Counted from the first letter of the stretch, positions 1 to 7,698 are shown. The stretch is 11,603 bases of DNA from Bacteroidales bacterium (GCA_007122505.1 SKTQ01000048.1:1-11603), one strand, 5' to 3'. Numbers and translations are program-made. Notes: generated from the sequence alone by a model not told the origin.

Positions 1-438
1 AAAACAACACCTTCTTTTGACCTTGAAACCCAACCCGGCAATGAGAAAGCGATTGATCATGTTACGGATAACATGTTGAAGCAGGCCGCCAAAGAAATGA
101 CCGGTATTCAATCGCAAACTCCCCCATTGTATTCTGCAAAAAAAATCAGCGGTGAACGGGCTTACACACATGCGCGCAAAGGAGAAAAAACCGTATTAAA
201 GCCAAACATCATTGAGATAAAGCGTTTTGAGATCACCAAAGTAAACCTTCCTGAAGTTGATTTTCGCGTTGTATCCAGCAAGGGCACCTATATTCGTTCT
301 CTGGCCGACGATTTTGGTAAGATGCTTGGTACCGGCGCCTATCTGCAGTCGTTGCGCCGCACAAACATTGGCATGTATTCTGTAGATGACGCCTTACAAA
401 TTGCGCAACTGGAGCAAATGATGGCTTTTCAGGATTAA
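1..438 (+). CDS. truB: tRNA pseudouridine(55) synthase TruB, C-terminal part (5' end cut by window)
   Basis: TruB converts uridine 55 in the T-loop of nearly all tRNAs to pseudouridine in the cytoplasm. The frame is open from base 1 to the TAA at 436-438, giving 145 residues of a protein usually about 230-300 aa long, so the N-terminal part with the catalytic Asp (GxLDxxAxG motif) lies outside the window. The visible part shows the TruB signature QTPPLYSAKKISGERAY (about residues 38-54), followed by an ARKGE stretch, and the conserved KGTYIRSLADDFG segment that packs near the active site. The C-terminus ends soon after the LRRTNIG region, so there is no long PUA-like tail, as is common for short bacterial TruB proteins. 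It is followed by queA after 109 nt, a gap that contains a promoter. Family assignment is firm; only the start is missing. Confidence 0.96.
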   Translation, partial: KTTPSFDLETQPGNEKAIDHVTDNMLKQAAKEMTGIQSQTPPLYSAKKISGERAYTHARKGEKTVLKPNIIEIKRFEITKVNLPEVDFRVVSSKGTYIRSLADDFGKMLGTGAYLQSLRRTNIGMYSVDDALQIAQLEQMMAFQD

Positions 439-460
439 TCACAAAATATGCGAAAAACTA

Positions 461-491
461 TTGACAAGGCCCCTTTAATGTATTATCTTTG
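461..491 (+). promoter_or_regulatory. Bacteroidetes-type promoter of queA
   Basis: A perfect TAnnTTTG -7 element, TATCTTTG, lies at 484-491 and a -33-like TTGAC at 461-465. Their 20-nt spacing fits the phylum's primary sigma factor. The predicted transcript starts near 497, about 50 nt before the queA ATG. No transcript data are available, so this rests on motif match and position alone. Confidence 0.65.
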
Positions 492-547
492 CAGACCTTT
501 CCGGAGGAGCTTTGTCTTTTTTCAACTACAATTCATTCTTTATATAT

Positions 548-1600
548 ATGAAGCTATCCCATTTTAAATTTAACCTGCCTGTAGATCTGATTGCAGAAAG
601 GCCGCCATTTAATCGTGATGAATCTCGTTTGATGGTTGTGCATAAAAAATCCGGCAAAATAGAACATAAAATGTTCAAGGATATTTTGTCATATTTTGAT
701 GATGGGGATGTGATGGTGGTAAACAACACGAAGGTGTTCCCGGCACGTTTGTATGGCACAAAGGAAAAAACAGGGGCCAGGATAGAAGTTTTTCTGTTAC
801 GTGAGCTAAACAGGGAGGCTCGTTTATGGGACGTTCTGGTTGACCCTGCCAGAAAAATCAGAATTGGCAATAAACTTTATTTTGGGGATGAAGACAACCT
901 CGTTGCTGAGGTTATTGACAACACCACATCCAGGGGTCGCACGCTGCGGTTTTTGTTTGACGGCACCTATGATGAGTTTAAAAAAACCATTGAATCACTG
1001 GGAGAAACGCCTTTGCCAAAATTGATCAAGCGCCCCGTTGACAAAGAAGACAAAGAGCGTTACCAAACAGTGTTTGCAAAGCGCGAAGGTGCAGTAGCAG
1101 CACCTACCGCAGGCATGCACTTCAGCAGAGAGCTGGTGAAGCGGCTGGAACTCAAGGGGGTTGATTTTACAGAAATAACTCTGCACGCAGGACTGGGGAA
1201 TTTTCGCAATGTTGACGTGGAAGACCTCAGCAAACACAAGATGGATTCTGAAGAGTTTATCATTGAGGATAAAACAGCCCAGAGAGTTAACAAGGCGAAA
1301 GAAAACGGCAAAAGGGTATGCGCCATAGGCACAACCACCATGCGTGCCATGGAGTCATCGGTTTCCATAACCGGGCAGTTAAAGCCTTTTGAAGGGTGGA
1401 CAAACAAATTCATTTATCCGCCATATGACTTCAATGTAGCCAACTGTATGGTCTCAAACTTTCACCTGCCGCAGTCCACACTTATGATGATGGTATCGGC
1501 ATTTGCCGGCTTTGACCTCCTGATGAATGCTTATAAAATAGCCATCAAGGAAAAATACAGGTTTTTTACCTATGGTGATGCGATGTTGATAGTCGAATAG
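548..1600 (+). CDS. queA: S-adenosylmethionine:tRNA ribosyltransferase-isomerase QueA
   Basis: QueA moves the ribose of S-adenosylmethionine onto 7-aminomethyl-7-deazaguanine at wobble position 34 of GUN-anticodon tRNAs, making epoxyqueuosine, the precursor of queuosine. The 350-aa product has the expected family length (E. coli QueA is 356 aa). Conserved segments in order: DVMVVNNTKVFPARLYG (residues 54-70), REGAVAAPTAGMHFS (179-193), TLHAGLGNF (211-219), CAIGTTTMRAMES (258-270), YPPY (290-293), SNFHLPQSTLMMMVSAFAG (303-321) and the C-terminal YGDAML. The ATG at 548 is chosen because the family starts M-x-L-S-x-F-x-F-x-L-P. An in-frame TTG at 512, preceded by GGAGG at 503-507, would add 12 hydrophobic and aromatic residues and is less likely. 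The gene follows truB and probably shares a transcript with ispD, 70 nt downstream. All conserved blocks are intact. Confidence 0.97.
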   Translation: MKLSHFKFNLPVDLIAERPPFNRDESRLMVVHKKSGKIEHKMFKDILSYFDDGDVMVVNNTKVFPARLYGTKEKTGARIEVFLLRELNREARLWDVLVDPARKIRIGNKLYFGDEDNLVAEVIDNTTSRGRTLRFLFDGTYDEFKKTIESLGETPLPKLIKRPVDKEDKERYQTVFAKREGAVAAPTAGMHFSRELVKRLELKGVDFTEITLHAGLGNFRNVDVEDLSKHKMDSEEFIIEDKTAQRVNKAKENGKRVCAIGTTTMRAMESSVSITGQLKPFEGWTNKFIYPPYDFNVANCMVSNFHLPQSTLMMMVSAFAGFDLLMNAYKIAIKEKYRFFTYGDAMLIVE

Positions 1601-1670
1601 TTTTACCGGTTCGTCAATTCTGCCTTTTATAACAGTTTCCGGTGATTGTGCAGGAAAACCCCACTTGTCC

Positions 1671-2360
1671 ATGCAAAAATTCGTGTTAATTGCTGCCGGC
1701 GGCACAGGAAAACGTACCGGCAGCCCTTTGCCCAAGCAGTTTTGGCCGGTTATGGGCAAGCCAATTCTGATATATGTTTTTGAATCTTTTCTCAAATATT
1801 CGCGGGATATTCATTTTGTTCTTGCACTGCCCGAAAAACATCACGATACTTGGGAGAAACTTTGCATTGAACATGGAGTTGCCTTAAAGCATAAAGTGGT
1901 AGCAGGTGGGCCAACCCGGTTTCACTCGGTAAAAAACGGCTTAAAAAGTATTCCCGGGGGAGCCCTGGTTGCCATTCATGATGGAGTAAGGCCGGTTGTT
2001 TCACTGGGCTTGATATCCAGTGTGTTCAATTATGCCCAAAAATTCGGCAATGCCATTCCGGTTATACCCGTGAACGAATCCGTCAGACAGATCGAACATG
2101 GATTAAGCCAATCATTGCCGCGTGATCAGATTCGCCTGGTACAAACACCCCAGTGCTTTCGCACGGAAATCATCAAGCCGGCATACAACATCAATTACCG
2201 CGATTCATTCACCGACGACGCCACGGTTCTGGAACATGGAGGGGGAAGGTTGTTTCTTGTTGATGGTGATCCCAATAATATAAAGGTAACCACAACCACT
2301 GATTTGGTTCTGGCTGAAACACTTCTCAAAACGCATCAACAGCGGTCGTATCCCGAATAA
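1671..2360 (+). CDS. ispD: 2-C-methyl-D-erythritol 4-phosphate cytidylyltransferase IspD
   Basis: IspD joins CTP and MEP to give CDP-methylerythritol and pyrophosphate, the third step of the MEP route to isoprenoids, in the cytoplasm. The protein is 229 aa, normal for the family. The N-terminal nucleotide-binding loop AAGGTGKRTGSPLPKQF (residues 8-24) includes Arg15 and Lys22, which match the catalytic Arg20 and Lys27 of E. coli by position in the motif. HDGVRPVV (103-110) and TDDATVLE (181-188) are also family blocks. Lys205 in NNIKVTT matches the second essential lysine (Lys213 in E. coli). The ATG at 1671 is preferred over an in-frame TTG at 1665 because IspD proteins begin right before this beta strand. 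I see no promoter in the 70 nt after queA, so co-transcription with queA is likely. The gene ends 8 nt from the end of convergent miaB. Confidence 0.96.
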   Translation: MQKFVLIAAGGTGKRTGSPLPKQFWPVMGKPILIYVFESFLKYSRDIHFVLALPEKHHDTWEKLCIEHGVALKHKVVAGGPTRFHSVKNGLKSIPGGALVAIHDGVRPVVSLGLISSVFNYAQKFGNAIPVIPVNESVRQIEHGLSQSLPRDQIRLVQTPQCFRTEIIKPAYNINYRDSFTDDATVLEHGGGRLFLVDGDPNNIKVTTTTDLVLAETLLKTHQQRSYPE

Positions 2361-2368
2361 TTTCCTGC

Positions 2369-3715
2369 TTATTCTGATGCGATTTTTCCTTTCAGTGTTG
2401 CGGACGTGCAATGAGATATCTCCACCATCACATAGTCACCGGGTACCGTATTTCCGGCAGGAAACACCACTACCTTATTCCGTGATGTACGTCCCATCAT
2501 ATTTGCTTCCGATCGTTTCGAAGCACCCTCAGCCAGTACAAGCTGACAGGTGTTGAGATCGCGGTGGTTGCTCGCCAAAGAGTGCTTTTGCTGCCGCTCA
2601 ATAATTTCCGAAAGCCTTCGTGTTTTGACCTCTTCAGGAACGTCATCCTTGTATTTTTTAGCAGCCAATGTGTCAGGGCGTTCTGAATATTTAAACATAA
2701 ATGCGAAGTCAAAGCCCACTTCATCCATCAGCGACAATGTCTCCCGGTGCTCTTCTTCTGTTTCTCCGCAAAAACCTGCAATAAAATCGGTTGAAATGGC
2801 GCAGTCCGGGATTATGGCACGGATAGCCTTGATCCTCTCAAGATAGTCTTCACGGCTGTATTTTCGGTTCATTCGCTGCAATACACTTGTGCTTCCCGAT
2901 TGAACGGGGAGGTGAATGGCATTGCAAATGTTGTCTTTGCCTGCGATGGTACGAATCAGCTCATCGGAAATATCCTTGGGGTGAGAAGTGGCAAAGCGAA
3001 CGCGTAACAGAGGATCCAGGTCTGCCACCATTTCCAGTAGTTGGCTAAACCTTATCTCAGCACCTGAGTTTTTATCCGACCAGGAATAGGAGTTGACATT
3101 TTGTCCGAGGAGTGTTACTTCCCTGTATCCGGCTGCAATCAACTGTTTGGCTTCGTTCAGGATCGATTCGGGATCACGGCTGCGCTCCTTCCCTCTCGTA
3201 TAAGGTACTACACAATAGGCACAGAAGTTTTCGCAGCCCCGCATAATGGATATAAATGCAGAAACTCCGTTTGCTGCATAGCGCACCGGACTGATATCCG
3301 CATAGGTTTCATCAACGGATAACATTACATTGATGGCTTTTTGCCCTGTTTCAGCATCTGCCATGAGCTGAGGCAGCTGCCGGTAAGCATCCGGTCCAAC
3401 AACCATGTCGATACGCATGCCCAGGTCTTTGTCCTCCAAAAGTTTTTCCTTCAAACGCTCAGCCATACAACCCAAAACACCGATGAGCAAGCCCGGTTTC
3501 TTTTTCCGCAGGTGCTGCAATTCTCTGAGCCGGCCTAATACTCGGTTTTCAGCATGTTCGCGAATAGAGCATGTGTTGAGCAGAATGATGTCTGCGGAGG
3601 GAGCATCACCGGCAATGCTGTAATCGTGTGATGCCATCACCGATGCCACAATTTCACTGTCAGAAAAATTCATCTGACAACCGTATGTTTCGATATATAA
3701 CTTCTTTTCTTTCAA
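2369..3715 (-). CDS. miaB: tRNA-2-methylthio-N6-dimethylallyladenosine synthase MiaB
   Basis: MiaB is a radical-SAM methylthiotransferase that adds a methylthio group to C2 of i6A37 next to the anticodon of tRNAs reading UNN codons. With the start proposed here it is 448 aa. The N-terminal MTTase domain has its three cluster cysteines at Cys13 (YGCQMN), Cys49 (NTCSIRE) and Cys83 (LGCMAER). The radical-SAM cluster motif CENFCAYC gives Cys161, Cys165 and Cys168. A TRAM RNA-binding domain fills about the last 60 residues. The frame stays open up to a TTG at 3808, but those 31 extra residues are unlike MiaB, and a -7 box at 3806-3813 would put the transcript start inside them. The TTG at 3715 (MKEKKLYIETYGCQ) is therefore the best start; no ATG or GTG is available nearby. 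Product assignment is firm, the start less so. Confidence 0.95.
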   Translation of the reverse strand: MKEKKLYIETYGCQMNFSDSEIVASVMASHDYSIAGDAPSADIILLNTCSIREHAENRVLGRLRELQHLRKKKPGLLIGVLGCMAERLKEKLLEDKDLGMRIDMVVGPDAYRQLPQLMADAETGQKAINVMLSVDETYADISPVRYAANGVSAFISIMRGCENFCAYCVVPYTRGKERSRDPESILNEAKQLIAAGYREVTLLGQNVNSYSWSDKNSGAEIRFSQLLEMVADLDPLLRVRFATSHPKDISDELIRTIAGKDNICNAIHLPVQSGSTSVLQRMNRKYSREDYLERIKAIRAIIPDCAISTDFIAGFCGETEEEHRETLSLMDEVGFDFAFMFKYSERPDTLAAKKYKDDVPEEVKTRRLSEIIERQQKHSLASNHRDLNTCQLVLAEGASKRSEANMMGRTSRNKVVVFPAGNTVPGDYVMVEISHCTSATLKGKIASE

Positions 3716-3805
3716 AATTATAATCCCATTATTAAAAGCAGAAAGCTTGTAAGCAGCAAAAGAATAGAAAAGCAGCTGCCTGAAAAACTTTCCAAAAAAC
3801 CAATG

Positions 3806-3813
3806 CAAAAATA
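3806..3813 (-). promoter_or_regulatory. -7 element of the miaB promoter
   Basis: Read on the minus strand this is TATTTTTG, a perfect TAnnTTTG match. It would start transcription near 3800 and leave a leader of about 85 nt before the TTG proposed as the miaB start. No good -33 TTG was found at the usual distance, which lowers confidence. Confidence 0.45.
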
Positions 3814-3981
3814 CACAAAACAGCCGGTTTCATTTTTTGTTTGATTTATGGATTAATCAGTTCACTGGCAGGTATCAGGTCTGCCGGAAAACACCGGGCA
3901 AAAAACTGCCACTTAATTAAACAATCGTGCCTTACAAAGAATTCTATATGAGTGAATAAAACCCGTTCGATATTATTTTAT

Positions 3982-3989
3982 TACTTTTG
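3982..3989 (+). promoter_or_regulatory. -7 element of the topA promoter
   Basis: TACTTTTG matches the TAnnTTTG consensus exactly and lies 23 nt before the topA ATG, giving a predicted leader of roughly 15-20 nt. No clear TTG is present at the -33 distance. An AAGGA at 4002-4006, 6 nt before the ATG, could act as a ribosome-binding site. Confidence 0.5.
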
Positions 3990-4012
3990 CCCTTCAAAAT
4001 TAAGGACATAAT

Positions 4013-6352
4013 ATGGCAAAAAACCTGGTAATTGTAGAGTCACCGGCAAAGGCAAAAACCATTGAAGGTTTTCTGGGAAAGGAGTTCATGGTGAAGTCCA
4101 GTTTTGGACATGTACGGGATCTTCCTTCCAATACGCTTGGTGTTCGCATAGACAATGAATTTGCGCCCGAGTATGAGATTCCCAAAGACAAAAAAAACGT
4201 TGTAAGTGATTTAAAGAAGCTGTCGAAGAAGGCGGAGGTTATCTGGCTTGCAACAGATGAGGACAGGGAGGGTGAGGCCATTTCATGGCATTTGGCAGAG
4301 AGCTTAAACTTGTCGGAGGAAAATTACAAGCGCATCGTTTTTCATGAGATTACCAAAAAAGCGATCACAGAAGCGATTAAGAAGCCCCGGCGCATCAACC
4401 AGCATTTGGTAAATGCACAGCAGGCGCGGCGTGTATTGGACAGGCTTGTGGGATTTGAATTGTCGCCGCTGCTTTGGAAGAAGGTGAAGCCGGCTTTGTC
4501 TGCCGGCCGGGTGCAGTCAGTTGCGGTAAGGTTGATTGTGGAGAGGGAAAAGGAAATTCAGGCTTTTAAAACCACAAGCAGTTACCGTGTCAGCGCTCTT
4601 TTTGATGTAACGCACAATGGTCAGGAAGCTACGCTTAAAGCAGTTTTACCCGAGCGTTATGCCAGCAAGGAGGATGCACTTGCTTTTTTGGAGAAGTGTA
4701 AAGATGCAGAATTTACCATATCCGACATTGAGACAAAGCCGGCAAAAAAGTCTCCCGCCGCTCCATTTACGACATCCACTCTCCAGCAGGAGGCGTCCAG
4801 GAAGCTGGGCTTTTCTGTTTCCCGCACGATGGTCCTGGCGCAAAAACTATATGAGGCCGGAAAGATCACTTATATGCGTACCGACTCAGTTAACCTTTCG
4901 GGTGCAGCAATGGCGATGGCCAAAGAAGAAATTGAAAAAAGTTTTGGAGAGGGCTATGTAAAGCTCCGGCGATATACTACGAAAAGCAAGGGTGCACAGG
5001 AGGCACACGAAGCCATCAGGCCCACCTATATGAATGTGCCTCAGGCGGGGGGCACAGACGGTGAGAAAAAATTATACGAGCTTATCTGGAAACGTACCCT
5101 GGCATCACAAATGAGTGACGCCATTCTGGAAAAAACCACCATCCGGATCGATATTTCCAATACCGGGGAGCATTTTGCGGCCAGCGGTGAAGTACTGAAG
5201 TTTGAGGGTTTTTTAAAAGTTTACCTGGAATCAACCGATGATGAGGAGGAAGAAGCCACCGCCAGCATACTGCCTCCCCTTAAAGTCGGTCAAAAACTAG
5301 GGCTGAATGAAGCAGAAGCCATTCAACGTTTTTCAAAACATCCTCCCAGGTATACTGAGGCCAGCCTTGTGAAAAAAATGGAGGAACTTGGCATCGGACG
5401 GCCATCTACCTATGCACCAACCATCAGTACCATTCAAAAGCGTGAATATGTTATAAAAGAAAGCAAGACCGGAGAAAAGAGAATATACAATGTATTATTG
5501 CTGAAAAAAGGCAGGATTGCCGACAAGGACAAAGAAGAAATAACCGGTGCCGATAAAAACAAGCTGTTCCCAACAGATATAGGCGGGGTGGTAAATAATT
5601 TCCTCATGCAGTACTTCACCGAGATCATGGACTATCATTTTACAGCCCGTGTTGAACAGGAGTTTGATGAAGTTGCGGAAGGCAAAAAAGAGTGGAACAA
5701 GGTCATTCAGGATTTTTACTGGTCATTTCACGAAAAGGTTGAAGACACCCTGAAGACATCCGAGAAACAAAAAGGCCAGCGTCTTCTTGGAAAGGAGCCT
5801 TCGTCCGGCAGAAATGTGTATGCTAAGATCGGGCGTTTCGGCTCAATGATTCAGGTTGGAGATACGGATGAAGAGGAAAAACCCCGTTTTGCCAGTTTGC
5901 GGAAGGATCAAAGTCTGGACAGCATTACGCTGGAAGAAGCACTGGAACTTTTCAAACTGCCCCGGGTAGCAGGACAGTATCAGGGTCAGGACATGGTGGC
6001 GGCGGTAGGACGATACGGGCCTTATATCAGGCACGACGGCCAGTTTTATTCCATTCCCAAAGAGGAAGATCCACTGACAATATCTAAGGAGAAAGCCATT
6101 GAGATCATTGAAGAAAAAAAGGAGGCCTTGCGAAAACGTATCATCAAAGAGTTTGATGAAGATACGGACATACGCGTGATGACCGGTCGTTTCGGGCCGT
6201 ACGTTACTGATGGCAAAAAGAATTATAAGCTGCCGAAAGGGCAAAAACCCGAAGAGCTAAGCATTGAAGACGCAAGAAAAATCATTGAAGGTGGAACCTC
6301 AGACAAAAAAAGCCGTAAAACTAAAAAAACAACAACCCCCAAAAAGGGGTAA
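4013..6352 (+). CDS. topA: DNA topoisomerase I (type IA) TopA
   Basis: TopA relaxes negative supercoils by cutting one DNA strand through a 5'-phosphotyrosine link. The 779-aa protein opens with a TOPRIM domain: NLVIVESPAKAKTIEGFLG carries the general acid Glu9, and ATDEDREGEAISW holds the metal-binding Asp82, Asp84 and Glu86. The active-site tyrosine is Tyr287 in KITYMRTDSVNLS. Later blocks include QEAHEAIRPT (about 329-338) and GIGRPSTYAPTI. The C-terminal third carries repeated GRFG/GRYGPY modules (for example VAAVGRYGPYIRHDG and MTGRFGPYVTDG), followed by a Lys/Thr-rich tail ending TTTPKKG. There are no Cys4 zinc ribbons: I find only one cysteine (Cys229). The C-terminal half therefore relies on non-zinc repeats for DNA binding. 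Its own promoter lies just upstream, and the next gene starts 23 nt after its stop. Confidence 0.98.
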   Translation: MAKNLVIVESPAKAKTIEGFLGKEFMVKSSFGHVRDLPSNTLGVRIDNEFAPEYEIPKDKKNVVSDLKKLSKKAEVIWLATDEDREGEAISWHLAESLNLSEENYKRIVFHEITKKAITEAIKKPRRINQHLVNAQQARRVLDRLVGFELSPLLWKKVKPALSAGRVQSVAVRLIVEREKEIQAFKTTSSYRVSALFDVTHNGQEATLKAVLPERYASKEDALAFLEKCKDAEFTISDIETKPAKKSPAAPFTTSTLQQEASRKLGFSVSRTMVLAQKLYEAGKITYMRTDSVNLSGAAMAMAKEEIEKSFGEGYVKLRRYTTKSKGAQEAHEAIRPTYMNVPQAGGTDGEKKLYELIWKRTLASQMSDAILEKTTIRIDISNTGEHFAASGEVLKFEGFLKVYLESTDDEEEEATASILPPLKVGQKLGLNEAEAIQRFSKHPPRYTEASLVKKMEELGIGRPSTYAPTISTIQKREYVIKESKTGEKRIYNVLLLKKGRIADKDKEEITGADKNKLFPTDIGGVVNNFLMQYFTEIMDYHFTARVEQEFDEVAEGKKEWNKVIQDFYWSFHEKVEDTLKTSEKQKGQRLLGKEPSSGRNVYAKIGRFGSMIQVGDTDEEEKPRFASLRKDQSLDSITLEEALELFKLPRVAGQYQGQDMVAAVGRYGPYIRHDGQFYSIPKEEDPLTISKEKAIEIIEEKKEALRKRIIKEFDEDTDIRVMTGRFGPYVTDGKKNYKLPKGQKPEELSIEDARKIIEGGTSDKKSRKTKKTTTPKKG

Positions 6353-6375
6353 CAAAAACGGCTTTGTCCACCATA

Positions 6376-7563
6376 ATGAATATTGCTGACTTTTTTCAAC
6401 CGGTAAGTCACAGTCCGGGTTTGTTTTCAGACAAGCCCCACCCTTTAAGCCTCTTAAATGTGGTGGGCATTCATACCCATCCCGACAGGTTTCCTGATCT
6501 TGAAAATAAGGATATTGCCATTTTTGGTGTGCTGGAAGACCGAAACGCCCCGGCAAACAAGGGGTGTGCGGCTGCACCCGATCAGGTCAGGCAACATCTT
6601 TACCGTTTGTTTCAGGGTCCTTTCAAGGCCAAAATAGCAGATCTTGGCAACATCCATGCTGGAGAAAAAGTAACCGATACCTATGTCGCCGTAAAGTCAG
6701 TAATTGCCGAATTGCTTGAGAATCAAATAACACCTGTGGTCATCGGCGGCGGACAGGATATTACCTACGCAGTTTACCAGGCTTATGAATCCCTTGGGCA
6801 AATCATTAATATGGTATCAGTGGATCCGGAATTTGATTTGGGACAGGAAAAAGGAGAAACCATCCATCACAAAAACTATCTTGGTCACATTTTGACTCAC
6901 CAGCCCAACTACTTGTTTCATTATGCAAATATCGGATACCAGACATATTTTGTGGATCAGGATGCCATCGCCCTGATGGAGCAGTTGTTTTTCGATGTTT
7001 ACCGGCTCGGAGTCCTGAGACAGCATCTGGAAGGGGTTGAACCAATTGTCAGAAATGCTGACATGCTGAGCTTTGATTTATCAGCCATCCGGCAGTCGGA
7101 TGCCCCCGGTATTGCGCCCGGCAGCCCCAATGGCTTGTTTGGCGAAGAAGCTTGTCAAATCGCACGTTATGCAGGCTTGAGCGACAAGATCAGCTGCGTT
7201 GGTTTTTATGAAATGAACCCTTCAGTGGACCAGAGAGGTCAAACAGCCCATCTTACAGCCCAGATGATATGGTATTTTATTGACGGTTATTATCATCGCA
7301 CAAAAGATTTGCCCGACAAACAAACCAAAGACTCCCGAAGCTTCATCAAATACGTTGTGTCTATCAAGGACTTTCAAAACAAGATCATTTTCTACAAAAG
7401 TAAGATCAGCGACCGCTGGTGGATGGAGGTTCCCTGTCCAGAGAGACTAAAACAAAAGTATGACCGGCACTTCCTGGTAGCCTGTTCTTATAAAGATTAC
7501 CAGGAAGCCTGTCAAAATGAGATTCCGGAAAAATGGTGGCAAGTTTACCAAAAATTTGTCTGA
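6376..7563 (+). CDS. Arginase/formimidoylglutamase-fold protein with altered metal site
   Basis: The 395-aa product belongs to the ureohydrolase (arginase, agmatinase, formimidoylglutamase) fold, but its metal ligands are altered, so I give no substrate. The usual GGGHD is GGGQD (Gln127). The usual DAHxD is DPEFD (Asp150 and Asp154 kept, His replaced by Glu152). The SFDxDxxDP motif reads SFDLSAIRQSDAPG (Asp234 kept, the second Asp replaced by Ser236, with extra residues before Asp242). PGSPNGLFGEE and FYEMNP (Glu279) match later ureohydrolase positions. Beyond the fold (about residue 310 on) is an extension of some 85 aa rich in Trp, Tyr and Lys. There is no signal peptide, so it is probably cytoplasmic. 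The ATG at 6376 is preferred to an in-frame TTG at 6364. It is probably co-transcribed with topA. Automatic annotation would likely say formimidoylglutamase; activity is doubtful, and a structural or regulatory role is possible. Confidence 0.85.
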   Translation: MNIADFFQPVSHSPGLFSDKPHPLSLLNVVGIHTHPDRFPDLENKDIAIFGVLEDRNAPANKGCAAAPDQVRQHLYRLFQGPFKAKIADLGNIHAGEKVTDTYVAVKSVIAELLENQITPVVIGGGQDITYAVYQAYESLGQIINMVSVDPEFDLGQEKGETIHHKNYLGHILTHQPNYLFHYANIGYQTYFVDQDAIALMEQLFFDVYRLGVLRQHLEGVEPIVRNADMLSFDLSAIRQSDAPGIAPGSPNGLFGEEACQIARYAGLSDKISCVGFYEMNPSVDQRGQTAHLTAQMIWYFIDGYYHRTKDLPDKQTKDSRSFIKYVVSIKDFQNKIIFYKSKISDRWWMEVPCPERLKQKYDRHFLVACSYKDYQEACQNEIPEKWWQVYQKFV

Positions 7564-7621
7564 AGCCCGCAAAGCTCAATTTAAGGAGTTTAGCAAATCG
7601 CCGGGGGATCAAAAAAAGTAG

Positions 7622-7629
7622 TAATTTTG
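7622..7629 (+). promoter_or_regulatory. -7 element upstream of porP
   Basis: TAATTTTG matches TAnnTTTG and lies 69 nt before the porP ATG, in the 135-nt gap after the arginase-like gene. It would let the T9SS genes be transcribed apart from topA. No convincing -33 TTG is present at the normal spacing, so this is tentative. Confidence 0.4.
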
Positions 7630-7698
7630 ACAAATTCTTTGAAACACCAATATTTCAGATAATTATCCGTTAACATTCAGGGTTTTTGTCAAACGCTA

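Larger units (their letters stand above)
3716..4012. other. Divergent intergenic region between miaB and topA
   Basis: This stretch of about 300 nt separates two divergently transcribed genes and holds a -7 box for each. I see no coding frame with family resemblance. Between the promoters there is a weak 7-bp imperfect hairpin (arms 3865-3871 and 3881-3887, one G-U pair) with no T-tract, too small to name. The right half is AT-rich. Confidence 0.6.

Noticed and set aside
3713..3720. Second minus-strand TAnnTTTG match (TAATTTTG) at the miaB start codon
   Set aside because: Transcription from here would start after the proposed start codon, with no usable start shortly downstream; the box at 3806-3813 fits better.
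3865..3887. Imperfect inverted repeat between miaB and topA as an operator or riboswitch
   Set aside because: Seven pairs with one G-U and a 9-nt loop is within chance for this length, and nothing resembles a known riboswitch.
5843..6244. Minus-strand open frame of 133 codons opposite the 3' part of topA
   Set aside because: It mirrors the coding strand of a conserved topA region and has no promoter or family resemblance.
6335..6350. Small GC hairpin (ACCCC, A-rich loop, GGGGT) at the end of topA as a terminator
   Set aside because: The stem is only about 5 bp, lies within the last codons of topA and is not followed by a T-tract.
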